Positions 16,674 through 28,772 of a DNA stretch of 64,000 nt are shown one piece after another (the first letter of the stretch is position 1; each line of letters begins with the position of its first letter). A program made the translations under genes and the position numbers. This stretch comes from Sphingomonas chungangi (GTDB lineage Bacteria > Pseudomonadota > Alphaproteobacteria > Sphingomonadales > Sphingomonadaceae), in the NCBI RefSeq assembly GCF_013778325.1, contig NZ_JACEIB010000001.1:248001-312000 (forward strand). Reading direction: 5' to 3'. The notes under the pieces were generated by a model, which saw only the letters and a list, made by a program, of their open reading frames with translations, searched no databases and was not told where the DNA came from.

Positions 16674-17879
16674 TTGTCTGTCGCCGCCCGGCCGCGCATC
16701 CACGCGGAGCGCCGCCTGATGGAGGCCACGGCGGCGACGCTGGCGCGCGATGCCGATGCGGCCGCGGCGGTGGGAGATGCTCCGCGCGCGCGCGCCTTGC
16801 TCGAGCGGTTGGTAGCTATGATGCCGGCCGATAACACCCATTGGCTAAAGCTGGCCGGCATGTGTCGTGCGATGGGCGATTCGGAGGCCGCGATGCGGGC
16901 GGTGCGCGGCGCTCTTGCAGCCGCGCCCCTCGATTTCACGGCGCTCCTGCTTCACGCGAGCTTACTTGATCGCGCCGGTGATCCGGAGGCGGACATGGCA
17001 TTCGATCGGGCACTTGCTCAGCGCCCATCCGGTGCGCTGCCGCCGCCGATGGCGGCAATGGCGCAGCATGCCGAGAGCCGTCGACAGGCCTATCTCGATC
17101 GGCGCGGAGTCCGCTTGCTACAGGCGACCGCATCCGTCGAGGCGAGGCTGGATCCTGACGAACGGCGGCGGCTGGCGCGCTTTCGCAGCAACGTGCTCCG
17201 GCAGACCCGGCCCTATCATTCCGAACCGACCCATTTCCACTATCCCGGGCTCGTTGAACGGGAATTTCACGATCGCCAGGATTTTCCGTGGTTGGCCGCG
17301 CTGGAGGCGGCCACGGAGGCAATCCGCGAGGAATTCCAAGCCGTGGCCACGGCCGAGCGCGCGCAGCTCGTGCCTTATATTCAATATGCGGACCACGAGC
17401 CGTTGCAGCAATGGCGCGCGCTGAACCACAATCGCGACTGGACGGCTATCCACCTGATCCAGAACGGCGAAGTCATCGACGCCAACGCGCGCCATTGCCC
17501 GCGCACCGTGAATCTGCTCCGCACGCTGCCGCAACCGCACATTGCGGGATGTTCGCCAAACGCGATGTTCTCCCTGCTTGCCCCGAAAGTCACGATCCCG
17601 CCGCACACTGGTGTTGCCAATACCCGGCTGGTCTGCCACCTGCCCCTCATCGTGCCCGACGGATGCTGGTTCCGTGTCGGCGCCGAAACGCGCGAGTGGC
17701 ATGTCGGGCAGGCGTTCGTTTTCGACGATACGATCGAGCACGAGGCCTGCAATCCCACCGACCAGCTGCGCGTGGTCCTAATCGTCGACGTGTGGCATCC
17801 TGGCCTCCGTTCCGGCGAGCGGCACGCGGTGCAAAGCGTCATGGAAGCGGAAGTGATCGGGGCGACGCGCGGGCTTTGA
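16674..17879 (+). CDS. TPR plus aspartyl/asparaginyl beta-hydroxylase (AspH) family protein
   Basis: Predicted 2-oxoglutarate/Fe(II)-dependent hydroxylase. The 401-residue product has a short TPR region (about 30-130) and an AspH domain (about 225-375) with HTGVANTRLVCHLPL and the two expected iron histidines, H311 (PPHTG) and H356 (IEHEACN), followed by a conserved Arg in LRVVLIVDVWHP. AspH domains hydroxylate Asp/Asn side chains or, in LpxO-like members, lipid A acyl chains. It starts at TTG 16674, three bases after the sulfotransferase stop; ATG 16719 is an alternative. Its stop overlaps the next gene's TTG. Confidence 0.88.
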   Translation: MSVAARPRIHAERRLMEATAATLARDADAAAAVGDAPRARALLERLVAMMPADNTHWLKLAGMCRAMGDSEAAMRAVRGALAAAPLDFTALLLHASLLDRAGDPEADMAFDRALAQRPSGALPPPMAAMAQHAESRRQAYLDRRGVRLLQATASVEARLDPDERRRLARFRSNVLRQTRPYHSEPTHFHYPGLVEREFHDRQDFPWLAALEAATEAIREEFQAVATAERAQLVPYIQYADHEPLQQWRALNHNRDWTAIHLIQNGEVIDANARHCPRTVNLLRTLPQPHIAGCSPNAMFSLLAPKVTIPPHTGVANTRLVCHLPLIVPDGCWFRVGAETREWHVGQAFVFDDTIEHEACNPTDQLRVVLIVDVWHPGLRSGERHAVQSVMEAEVIGATRGL

Positions 17880-19387
17880 GCATCCAACCTCTTCTAGAAT
17901 ATGTCCGGCGTGCACCGGGAGACCGGGCGTCGGTCATACGCCTCGCCGAGGCGGCGCTGGATGGCGGGCGCGAGGACGAAGCGCTCTCCGCCGTGCTCGA
18001 GGGCGCACGCCGGGCGCCTCGCGACCCGCGCCTCTGGCAATGGGTCGGCCTGCTGCATCGCGGCCTTGACGATCGCGAGGCCGCAATCGAGGCCCTCTCG
18101 CGTGCGGCCGAACTGGCGCCGAGGGATGCCAGCATCGCTCACGGCCGCGCAAGGACCACGATGGAGGCGGGGCGTCCGGCCGTTGCCCTGTTTGAGGAGG
18201 CGCGCCGGCTTGCGCCGCTGGATGGCACCGTGCTGCTGGGATTGGCAGCGGCGCGCCTCGGCGAAGGAGATGCCGCCAGCGCCGAGGCACTGCTGGATTC
18301 ATTGCTGACCGAGAATCCGGGGTGGCTGCCCGGTCATCACGATCTCTCGCAGCTGCGCTGGATGATGGGGGACTTGGACGGTTTCACGGCTTCGTTTGAA
18401 CGCGCGTTGGAGGCTGCGCCCGGCGACGTCGCGCTGTGGCAGGCCTATCTCATCGCGCTGATCCACGCCGAGCGCTTCGAACAGGCCATGAGCGTCATCG
18501 CCCGTGCGCGGCGCCGCGTCGGTAATGCGCCGTTCCTCGATGCCAACGAGGCGACGATACATTCGGAAGTCGGTCGCGTCGCTGCTGCCGATGCCTGCTT
18601 CACGCGACTGTCCGGCATTCGCGATGTGACGCTCGCCGGCCGATCGATCCGGCATCGTATGCGGACGGGGCGGATCGAGCTTGCAGCGGCGGAGATCGAG
18701 ACTTGGCTTGATACGCCCGAGGGTGGCCTGATCTGGCCCTATGCGGGGACTGCATGGCGCCTGCTGGGCGATCCACGGTGGAATTGGCTGGAGGGCGATC
18801 CCGCGCTGATCGGCGTGATCGATCTCGCCGATCAGCTGCCTTCTCTGGATCGGCTCGCGGAAACGCTTCGGGGATTGCACCGTTCACGCCATCAGCACCT
18901 CGACCAATCGGTGCGAAACGGTACCCAGACCGACGGTGCGTTGCTGTCGCGGATCGAACCCGAAATCCGTCAGCTGCGCGCCGCGATCGTGCAGGCTGTG
19001 GCCGACTATGTCGGCCGCCTGCCGGAGCAGGATCCGCGCCACCCGACGCTGCGTGCCCGGCGCGACAGGCCTGCGCGGTTCGCCGGTTCGTGGTCGGTCC
19101 GACTGAAAGGTGCCGGTTATCACGCCAATCATTTCCATTCTGCCGGTTGGCTGAGTTCGGCGCTCTACGTGGCGCTGCCAGACCGGAACGATGATCCGGC
19201 GGATGCTGGCTTTTTGAGGCTCGGCGAGCCGCAGGCGGAACTCGGCCTTGATTGTCCGCCGGTGCGGAGCGTCGAGCCAAAACCGGGCCGGCTGGTGCTG
19301 TTTCCTTCGACCATGTGGCACGGTACCGTTCCCTTCTCCGCGGGCGAGCGTCTCACGGTCGCCTTCGATGTCCTCCAGCCAACGTAG
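17876..19387 (+). CDS. TPR-containing putative 2OG-Fe(II) oxygenase
   Basis: The 503-residue protein has TPR repeats across about 15-250 and a C-terminal 2OG-Fe(II) oxygenase domain of the Oxy_5 type (about 395-500): WSVRLKGAGYHANHFHSAGW, SSALYVALP, then GRLVLFPSTMWHGTVPF with the second iron His. Substrates of this family are unknown. It starts at TTG 17876, overlapping the stop of the AspH-type gene (TTGA), so translation is coupled. Another TPR sulfotransferase follows after 6 bp. No signal peptide, so the protein should be cytoplasmic. Confidence 0.87.
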   Translation: MSIQPLLEYVRRAPGDRASVIRLAEAALDGGREDEALSAVLEGARRAPRDPRLWQWVGLLHRGLDDREAAIEALSRAAELAPRDASIAHGRARTTMEAGRPAVALFEEARRLAPLDGTVLLGLAAARLGEGDAASAEALLDSLLTENPGWLPGHHDLSQLRWMMGDLDGFTASFERALEAAPGDVALWQAYLIALIHAERFEQAMSVIARARRRVGNAPFLDANEATIHSEVGRVAAADACFTRLSGIRDVTLAGRSIRHRMRTGRIELAAAEIETWLDTPEGGLIWPYAGTAWRLLGDPRWNWLEGDPALIGVIDLADQLPSLDRLAETLRGLHRSRHQHLDQSVRNGTQTDGALLSRIEPEIRQLRAAIVQAVADYVGRLPEQDPRHPTLRARRDRPARFAGSWSVRLKGAGYHANHFHSAGWLSSALYVALPDRNDDPADAGFLRLGEPQAELGLDCPPVRSVEPKPGRLVLFPSTMWHGTVPFSAGERLTVAFDVLQPT

Positions 19388-19393
19388 ATCGTC

Positions 19394-21277
19394 ATGACCG
19401 TCACCCTCGACTCCGTTCTCGCCAAGGCTTTCGAGCACTTCCTTGCCGGTGACCGTTCGGGTGCCCTTTCGGCGGCCGAGGCCGCCCTTGCGGCGCATCC
19501 CCAAAGCATCGAAATTCATGGTTTCATCGGCATGCTGCTTTGTCAGCAGGGCGACACCGCAGGTGGCATCCCCCATTTGCGCAAAGCGCTCGATCGTTGG
19601 CCGGACGACGTCGGGACGCGCGTTAATCTGGCAACGGCACTGGCCGCGACGGGTGTTATCGACGAGGTCGTGTCTTTATGCGCGGCCGGCCCCGCGCAAG
19701 ATGCGCGGCTGCGTCGCCTGATGGGCTACGCCTTGCAACAGCGCGGCGCGTTGAGCGAAGCGGCGGCGTCCTACGAGGCTGTCGTTGCGCAGGTGCGCAA
19801 CGATTTTGAGACATGGAACAATCTCGGCAACGTCCGAACCGAGCTGGGCGACGTCGAGGGCGCCATCGAAGCCTATGAATGGGCGCTCACCTACCGGCCG
19901 GACATGGCCGTCCTCTACGTCAATCTTTCCAAGTCGCTGGCGCGCGCGGATCGACGCGAGGATCGGCTGAAGGTGATGCGCGAGGGCGTCAAATATGCAT
20001 CTGACATGCCCGATATTCAGCTCGAACTCGGCCTCGCTGAGGCTGCGATGCAGGATTTTCCGGCCGCCGAGCGAGCTTATCGTACGGCGATCCGAATCGC
20101 TCCGACCTCCGTTGCCGCCTATGTCGAACTCGGCCTGCTGCTGGAGAATCTCAATCGTATCGAGGATCTCGCGGCGTTGATCAAAGAGGGGCGCGATAAC
20201 GGCGTCGCCGGAGACGAGATCGATTTTGTGCGCGCCTGGTTGCTGCGCCGCGAGGGCCGGTTGGAAGAGGCCCTGCGCGTCGCCGAGCGCGTGCCGGAAT
20301 CGATCGATCCGGTGCGGCGTTATCAGTTGCTCGCCGACCTGGCCGATCGCACGGGCGATGCGGATCGCGCCTTCACGGCATATGAGGCGATGAACCGGGC
20401 GGCGGCCGATGCCCTCCCCGTGCCGGCGGGGGAAACCGACTATAGCGACGATGTCGCGGCTGTCAGCGGCACGATAACGCCTGCCAAGATCGCTAGGTGG
20501 CAGCCCCTCAACATCGACGCCGCCCCACCGTCCCCCGTGATCCTGGCGGGCTTTCCTCGATCGGGCACGACGCTGCTCGACACGCTGCTGATGGGCAATC
20601 CGGCGCTCCACGTGACCGAGGAACTGCCGATGATGCGTCAGCCCGAAGTATTGCTGGGTGATGCCGAGCGCATCGCCAGTATCGATACGGAAGAGGCCAA
20701 TCGGTTGCGTCACCGCTATTTCGAGGCGCTGGAGCACGTCGCGCCACCGCCGCGCGACGGGCTTGTCGTGGTCGACAAATACCCGCTGCATCTCGCTAGG
20801 GCGCCTCTCATCCACCGGTTGTTCCCTGACGCGAAGTTCATTCTCGTCGAACGGCATCCCTGCGATGTGGTGTTGAGTTGCTTCATGGCCAACTTTCAAC
20901 TCAACCGCGCAATGCGGCACATGGGGACGCTGGAAAGCGCGGCGCGGCTCTACGACATGGTATTCGAGTCCTGGACGAAAGCGCGCGCCCTGCTGCCGCT
21001 CGACGTGCATGTCGTGCGTTACGAACGGATGGTTGAGGATCTGGAAGACGAGATGCGGTCGCTGATTGCGTTTCTGGGTCTCCCCTGGAACGATGCGGTG
21101 CTGGATAACCGGACCAGCGCCTCGCGACGCCCACATATCCGCACGGCGAGCTACTCTCAGGTCACCGAGCCGATCTACAGCCGCGCCGCAGGCCGGTGGG
21201 AGCGGTATCGGGTGCACATGGAACCGGTGCTGCCCATCCTCGCGCCTTGGGCGGAGAGGATGGGATATAGCATGTGA
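19394..21277 (+). CDS. TPR-repeat sulfotransferase (second copy)
   Basis: A 627-residue relative of the enzyme at 15036, with a longer TPR array (about 5-340, clear units such as WNNLGNVRTELGDVEGAIEA) and a C-terminal sulfotransferase domain. The PAPS loop GFPRSGTT is at 386-393, and ERHPCDVVLSC near 485 is the 3'-phosphate site. Catalytic-core spacing matches copy one but the sequences differ throughout, so this is an old paralogue rather than a fresh duplication. It ends three bases before the convergent clpB stop, with no terminator between them. Confidence 0.88.
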   Translation: MTVTLDSVLAKAFEHFLAGDRSGALSAAEAALAAHPQSIEIHGFIGMLLCQQGDTAGGIPHLRKALDRWPDDVGTRVNLATALAATGVIDEVVSLCAAGPAQDARLRRLMGYALQQRGALSEAAASYEAVVAQVRNDFETWNNLGNVRTELGDVEGAIEAYEWALTYRPDMAVLYVNLSKSLARADRREDRLKVMREGVKYASDMPDIQLELGLAEAAMQDFPAAERAYRTAIRIAPTSVAAYVELGLLLENLNRIEDLAALIKEGRDNGVAGDEIDFVRAWLLRREGRLEEALRVAERVPESIDPVRRYQLLADLADRTGDADRAFTAYEAMNRAAADALPVPAGETDYSDDVAAVSGTITPAKIARWQPLNIDAAPPSPVILAGFPRSGTTLLDTLLMGNPALHVTEELPMMRQPEVLLGDAERIASIDTEEANRLRHRYFEALEHVAPPPRDGLVVVDKYPLHLARAPLIHRLFPDAKFILVERHPCDVVLSCFMANFQLNRAMRHMGTLESAARLYDMVFESWTKARALLPLDVHVVRYERMVEDLEDEMRSLIAFLGLPWNDAVLDNRTSASRRPHIRTASYSQVTEPIYSRAAGRWERYRVHMEPVLPILAPWAERMGYSM

Positions 21278-21280
21278 CAG

Positions 21281-23860
<2,580 letters not shown>

Positions 23861-23888
23861 GAAACTCCCCTGGGAACTGTCCGGCGCG

Positions 23889-23918
23889 ATATGGTGTGAC
23901 TTATTTACAACACAAGGG
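23889..23918 (-). promoter_or_regulatory. candidate heat-shock (sigma-32) promoter of clpB
   Basis: On the minus strand CCCTTG (23913-23918) is followed after 18 bases by CCATAT (23889-23894), close to the alphaproteobacterial RpoH pattern of CTTG followed by a C-rich, AT-ending -10 box. It touches the stop codon of the DUF1003 gene and gives a leader of roughly 25 bases before the clpB ATG. Confidence 0.5.
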
Positions 23919-24434
23919 TCATCCGCCCATTTCCTGCTTCTCGATCCGCGCGAGCAGCAGATCGACCTTCTCGTGCAGCCGCATGATCTCCAGCTCGGCG
24001 CGCAGATTGACCTCGTAATCGTGGCTCGCCGCCACCCGGTCGCGGTCGCCCTGGCGGTTCTGGCTCATCATGATCACCGGCGCCTGGATGGCGGCCAGCA
24101 TCGAGAGCATCAGGTTGAGGAAGATATAGGGGTAGGGATCGAACGCCCGGTTCCAGTGGGCGAGGATGTCGCTGTTGAGCAGCATCCAGCCGAACAGGAT
24201 CACGCCGAAGCTGATGATGAAGCCCCACGATCCGCCGACTGCCGCGACGCGATCAGCCAGCCGATCTCCGAAAGTCGCCTCCGCCTCCTCGATATCGGCC
24301 GCGTCGCGACTGATCGGTGCGCGTTCCTTGAAGGTTTCGAGGACCTTGCGCTCCTCGGGATCGAGATGGTGTGGGTCCTTGCGGAGATAGCGCAGCGCGA
24401 GCTCGGGCAAGGTAAGATGGACGCGAAGGGCCAT
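23919..24434 (-). CDS. DUF1003 membrane protein
   Basis: A 171-residue protein with the DUF1003 pattern: a polar N-terminus, two transmembrane helices ([18 protein letters not shown] and [22 protein letters not shown], about 66-83 and 99-120), the [12 protein letters not shown] motif after the second helix, and a C-terminal coiled coil ([18 protein letters not shown]). Function is unknown; members are often cytoplasmic-membrane proteins. ATG 24434 is preceded by AGGAG; the longer upstream frame is not conserved. It lies directly upstream of clpB. Confidence 0.88.
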   Translation of the reverse strand: MALRVHLTLPELALRYLRKDPHHLDPEERKVLETFKERAPISRDAADIEEAEATFGDRLADRVAAVGGSWGFIISFGVILFGWMLLNSDILAHWNRAFDPYPYIFLNLMLSMLAAIQAPVIMMSQNRQGDRDRVAASHDYEVNLRAELEIMRLHEKVDLLLARIEKQEMGG

Positions 24435-24540
24435 GGGCGACTCCTGAAATGATGGCGCCGAGTGGTGCGCCAATTGCCGGCTGGCGCCAAGCGCGTGCGG
24501 CATTATGGTTGTGTCACGTTTCCTTCGAGGTCCTGTCCTG

Positions 24541-27363
24541 ATGCGTCTCGCGATTCCCGCGCTTCTTTTCGCTTCCGCTTTGTCGCCACTCTCGGCCGCA
24601 CCGCCCTCCACCAAGCCCGCGCCGCTCTCGGTCCTCGCCGACCAGGTGAAGCTGCCCTACGAGCAGTTCACGCTCGCCAACGGCCTGCGCGTCGTGGTGT
24701 CGACTGATCGCAAGGCGCCGGTGGTGGGCGTCTCGGTCTGGTATCATGCCGGTTCCAAGGACGAGCCTGCCGGCAAGACCGGCTTCGCGCACCTGTTCGA
24801 GCACCTGATGTTCAACGGATCGGAGAATGCGCCGGGCGACTTCTTCAAGCCGCTCGAGAGCGTAGGTGCCACCGATTACAACGGCACCACCAGCTTCGAT
24901 CGCACCAATTTCTTCGAGACGGTGCCGACCGGGGCGCTGCCGCTGGCACTGTTCCTCGAAAGCGATCGCATGGGCCACCTGCTCGGTGCGGTCGGGCAGG
25001 AGACGCTCGATCGCCAGCGCGGCGTCGTCCAGAACGAGAAGCGGCAGGACGACAACCAGCCCTACGGCCTCGTCCAATATGCCGAGCAGCAGGCGCTGTT
25101 CCCGGATGGACACCCGTATCAGCACACCACCATCGGTTCGATGGCGGACCTCGATCATGCCAGCCTAGCCGACGTGCGCGAGTGGTTCCGTGGGCATTAT
25201 GGTCCGAACAATGCGGTGCTGGTGCTGAGCGGCGACATCGATGCCGCCACCGCCAGGCCGCTGGTCGAGAAGTATTTCGGTGACATTCCTCGCGGCCCGC
25301 AGCCGTTGCCCACCATGGCCTCCGTGCCGACGCTCAAGGCGCGCAAGGACGAGACGATCCACGATCAGGTCGCCACCACGCGGCTCTATCGCCAATGGGC
25401 GGTTCCGGGGCTGACCGATCCCGATTCTGTGCCGCTCGACATCGCCGCCTCGGTGCTGGGCGGCCTCGCCAGTTCGCGGCTCGACAATGCTCTGGTGCGC
25501 AAGGAGCACCTGGCTGTCTCGGTCAGCGCGAACGTCGAGCCGATGGAGCGGGTCGGTGAGTTCGAGGTCCAGGTGGACGTCCGCCCTGGCGTCGATCCCA
25601 AGCTGGTCGGCCAGCGGCTCGATGCCATCATCGCCGATCTGATCGCCACCGGGCCGACCGCCGATGAGATTCAGCGCGCGGTGACGCAGGAGATTGCCGG
25701 GCGCATCTTCGGGCTGGAGAAGGTCGGCGGCTTCTCGGGTCGTGCGGCGGTGCTGGCGCAGGGCGCGGTCTATGCCAACGATCCCGGCTTCTACGAGAAG
25801 CAGTTGAAGCAATATGCCAATGAGACGCCCGCCAGCGTGAAGGCGGCGCTCCAGAAGTGGCTGACCCGCCCGGTCTATGCACTGACCGTCGCGCCGGGCG
25901 CGCGCGCGCCCTATGAGGAGGCGAAGGCCGTGCAGGAGGCCGAGAAGCCGATCCACGGCGCGACGGAGGTCGCCGCCAGTGGCGCGGCGCCCGCCACCGG
26001 GCCGAAGCGCATCGCGCCGCCGGTCGGCGACATCGCGGCGCTCACCTACCCCGCGATCGCCCGCGCCACGCTCTCCAACGGCTTGAAGCTGGTCTATGCC
26101 CAGCGCACCGGTCTGCCGCTCACCCGCCTCGCCATCACGTTCGACGGCGGCTTCGCGGCCGATCCCAAGGGAAAGCTCGGCACCGCGACTTTGATGTTGA
26201 GCCTGCTCGACGAAGGCACGCCGACGCGTGGATCGGCCGATATCGCGTCCGAGCAGGAACATCTCGGCTCGCGCATCGCGGCGGGCGGATCGATGGACCG
26301 GTCCGAGATCGATCTTGCCGTGCTCACCCCCAATCTCGCTCCGGGCATGGACCTGCTCGCCGACGTGACCTTGCATCCGACCTTCGCCGAGATCGATCGC
26401 GTGCGCGGCGAGCAGCTGGCGGGCATAGAATCGGAAATGTCCGATCCGGAAGGGCTCGCCTCGCGCACGTTGCCGGGCCTGATCTACGGGCCGGGGCATC
26501 CCTATGGCGTGCCGGCGAGCGGATCGGGCGATCCGGCGGCGGTGACGAAGCTCACCAAGGCCGATCTGGTGGCGTTCAAGGACAGGTGGCTGCGCCCGTC
26601 CGACACCAGCATCTTCATCGTCTCCGATCTGCCGCTTGGCGTCCTCCGGTCGATGCTGGAAAGCCGCTTCGGCGCTTGGAAGAACATCGGCCCTGCGGGG
26701 GCGGCATCGACGGATTCGCCGCTGCCCGCGCCGAAGCCGCGTATCGTGCTGCTCGATAGGCCGGGCTCGCCGCAATCGGTGATCCAGGCGGGCGAGGTGC
26801 TCGGCGCCAATGGCACGGACGAGCTGCTGCCGCTGATCGCCGCCAACGACGCGCTGGGCGGCAGCTTCCTCTCGCGCCTCAACATGGACATTCGCGAGAC
26901 CAAGGCCTGGTCCTACGGCGTGCAGGCCGGCATCTCGCGTTATGCCGGGCGTGTGCCGTATCTGATCTCCGCGCCGGTGCAGACGGACAAGACGGGCGCG
27001 TCGATCCAGGCGATGCTGGGCGACATCAAGGCATTTCTGACCACCCAGCCGCTCACCGATACCGAGCGCGAGCGCACCGTCGAGCGCAATATCCGCCAGC
27101 TGCCCGGCAGCTTCGAGACCGGTACCGAACTGCTCGATGCGATGCAGCGCAACGACCTCCTCCGGCGCCCGGACGATTATTACACGCACATCGCCGACAA
27201 GTATCGCGCGCTGACCACGGATGAGCTCAACACGGTGGCGCGGCGCGACATCCGACCGAACGATCTGGTGTGGGTGGTGGTCGGCGACGCCGCCAAGGTG
27301 AAACCGCAGCTCGATACGCTGGGGCTGCCGGTGGAGGTGGTCAAGGCACCCGCCGCGCAGTAA
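24541..27363 (+). CDS. M16 family zinc metallopeptidase, two-module (pitrilysin-like)
   Basis: A 940-residue periplasmic-type protease with a signal peptide (MRLAIPALLFASALSPLSA) and two M16 repeats. The N-terminal half is catalytic, with the inverted zinc motif HLFEH near residue 85 and the downstream glutamate in the RGVVQNEKRQ region; the C-terminal half (about 480-930) lacks HxxEH, as usual for the partner module. M16 proteases of this type degrade oligopeptides, and some process secreted peptides. ATG 24505 would add 12 residues before the signal peptide, so 24541, with GAGGTC upstream, is preferred. Confidence 0.9.
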   Translation: MRLAIPALLFASALSPLSAAPPSTKPAPLSVLADQVKLPYEQFTLANGLRVVVSTDRKAPVVGVSVWYHAGSKDEPAGKTGFAHLFEHLMFNGSENAPGDFFKPLESVGATDYNGTTSFDRTNFFETVPTGALPLALFLESDRMGHLLGAVGQETLDRQRGVVQNEKRQDDNQPYGLVQYAEQQALFPDGHPYQHTTIGSMADLDHASLADVREWFRGHYGPNNAVLVLSGDIDAATARPLVEKYFGDIPRGPQPLPTMASVPTLKARKDETIHDQVATTRLYRQWAVPGLTDPDSVPLDIAASVLGGLASSRLDNALVRKEHLAVSVSANVEPMERVGEFEVQVDVRPGVDPKLVGQRLDAIIADLIATGPTADEIQRAVTQEIAGRIFGLEKVGGFSGRAAVLAQGAVYANDPGFYEKQLKQYANETPASVKAALQKWLTRPVYALTVAPGARAPYEEAKAVQEAEKPIHGATEVAASGAAPATGPKRIAPPVGDIAALTYPAIARATLSNGLKLVYAQRTGLPLTRLAITFDGGFAADPKGKLGTATLMLSLLDEGTPTRGSADIASEQEHLGSRIAAGGSMDRSEIDLAVLTPNLAPGMDLLADVTLHPTFAEIDRVRGEQLAGIESEMSDPEGLASRTLPGLIYGPGHPYGVPASGSGDPAAVTKLTKADLVAFKDRWLRPSDTSIFIVSDLPLGVLRSMLESRFGAWKNIGPAGAASTDSPLPAPKPRIVLLDRPGSPQSVIQAGEVLGANGTDELLPLIAANDALGGSFLSRLNMDIRETKAWSYGVQAGISRYAGRVPYLISAPVQTDKTGASIQAMLGDIKAFLTTQPLTDTERERTVERNIRQLPGSFETGTELLDAMQRNDLLRRPDDYYTHIADKYRALTTDELNTVARRDIRPNDLVWVVVGDAAKVKPQLDTLGLPVEVVKAPAAQ

Positions 27364-27397
27364 TGGTGAAGCGTATTACGTAATGGGAAAGGATCGC

Positions 27398-27706
27398 ATG
27401 ATGGCAGCAATCGATGGTCAGTGGGACAGCGTGGCGCAGTCGCCGATGGGCGAGCAGAAGTCCGTGCTGACGCTTACCAGCAAGGACGACGGCAGCTTTG
27501 CCGGCACCAATAGCGGCCCGCTCGGATCGATGGATGTGACCGATGGGCAGGTGACCGGTGATCTGGTGACGGCGAAGATGCAGCTGACCGTGCCTTTCCC
27601 GATGACGCTGACTATCGAGGGTCGGCTCGACGGCGACACGATCGAGGGCACGATCGACACCGGCGCCTTCGGCAAATTCCCGATGACCGCGACGCGGAAG
27701 GCCTGA
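27398..27706 (+). CDS. small hypothetical beta-rich protein
   Basis: Not assigned to a named family. The 102-residue product is predicted all-beta (alternating strands such as QKSVLTLTSKDDGSF and MQLTVPFPMTLTIEGRLDGD) with no signal peptide, Cys or membrane segment, and resembles lipocalin/avidin-like small domains in pattern only. AAAGGA at 27388-27393 fits ATG 27398 better than ATG 27383. It follows the M16 gene by 34 bp on the same strand and faces purK with one base between stops. Confidence 0.7.
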   Translation: MMAAIDGQWDSVAQSPMGEQKSVLTLTSKDDGSFAGTNSGPLGSMDVTDGQVTGDLVTAKMQLTVPFPMTLTIEGRLDGDTIEGTIDTGAFGKFPMTATRKA

Positions 27707-27707
27707 T

Positions 27708-28772
27708 CTAGCGCGTTACCCGCGTGACGTGGCCCATCTTGCGGCCGGGGCGCACGCTCTTGCCGTAGAGATGGAGATGGGCGTCGCGTTCGGCGAGGAT
27801 GGCGGGCCAGCGCTCGGCCTCCTCGCCGATCAGGTTTTCCATCTCGACATGCGAACCCATCAGCGAGGTCGATCCCAACGGCAGGCCGCAGATCGCGCGG
27901 ATGTGGTTCTCGAACTGCGAGGTGGTGGCGCCCTCGATCGTCCAGTGGCCGCTGTTGTGCACGCGCGGTGCCATCTCGTTGAAGATCGGGCCGTCAGCGC
28001 CAGCGAACCATTCCACCGCCAGCACGCCGACATAATCGAGCGCGTCCGCCAGCCGCTTGCTGAGCGTCACCGCATCTGCCACCTGCTCCGCGACCTGCCC
28101 CTGTGGCGGCACGGTGGAGAGCGCGAGGACGCCGTTGCTGTGTACGTTGGTCGGCACGTCCCACGCCACGCTCTCGCCATTGGGCGCGCGGGCGAGCAGC
28201 ACCGAATATTCGACGTCGAAGCGCACGAAGCCTTCCAGCACCGCCGGCTGGCCGCCGATCGTCTGCCACGCTGCCTCGATGTCGTCGGGCGAGCAGAGCC
28301 GGGCCTGGCCTTTGCCGTCATAGCCGAAACGGCGGGTCTTCAGGATCGCGGGCGTGCCGATGCCGGCGACTGCGTCGCGCAACTCGTCGAGCGTGTTGAC
28401 CGCCGTCCACGGCGCGGTCGGAATGTCGTGGCGGCCGGCGAAACCCTTTTCCAGGGCGCGATCCTGCGCGATGCGCAATGCCTCGACGCTCGGGTGGAAG
28501 GGGCGCAGGCCCTCGGTCGCGGCCAGTGCCTCGACCGGCAGGTTCTCGAACTCGTAGGTGACGACGTGGCAGGACTCGGCGAAGCGCTTCAGCGCCCCGG
28601 CGTCTTCGTAATCGCCCTGCGTCCACTCGGCGCAGACCTCGCCCGCCGGGCCGGTCGCCTCGGGCGCGTAGACGTGGCTGCGATAGCCGATCTGCGCCGC
28701 CGCGACCGCCAGCATCCGGCCGAGCTGGCCGCCCCCGATGATGCCGATGGTCGATCCGGGCGGGATGATCAT
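27708..28772 (-). CDS. purK: N5-carboxyaminoimidazole ribonucleotide synthase
   Basis: ATP- and bicarbonate-dependent carboxylation of AIR to N5-CAIR in purine synthesis. The 354-residue protein starts with the PurK N-terminus [15 protein letters not shown], and has the ATP-grasp signatures [16 protein letters not shown] and [17 protein letters not shown]. Its start overlaps the stop of purE by four bases (ATGA), forming a coupled purEK operon. Confidence 0.97.
   Translation of the reverse strand: MIIPPGSTIGIIGGGQLGRMLAVAAAQIGYRSHVYAPEATGPAGEVCAEWTQGDYEDAGALKRFAESCHVVTYEFENLPVEALAATEGLRPFHPSVEALRIAQDRALEKGFAGRHDIPTAPWTAVNTLDELRDAVAGIGTPAILKTRRFGYDGKGQARLCSPDDIEAAWQTIGGQPAVLEGFVRFDVEYSVLLARAPNGESVAWDVPTNVHSNGVLALSTVPPQGQVAEQVADAVTLSKRLADALDYVGVLAVEWFAGADGPIFNEMAPRVHNSGHWTIEGATTSQFENHIRAICGLPLGSTSLMGSHVEMENLIGEEAERWPAILAERDAHLHLYGKSVRPGRKMGHVTRVTR

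Noticed and set aside
25165-27189. A 674-codon minus-strand open frame
   Set aside because: Antisense to the M16 peptidase, which has a signal peptide and HxxEH motif; the antisense product is compositionally biased.
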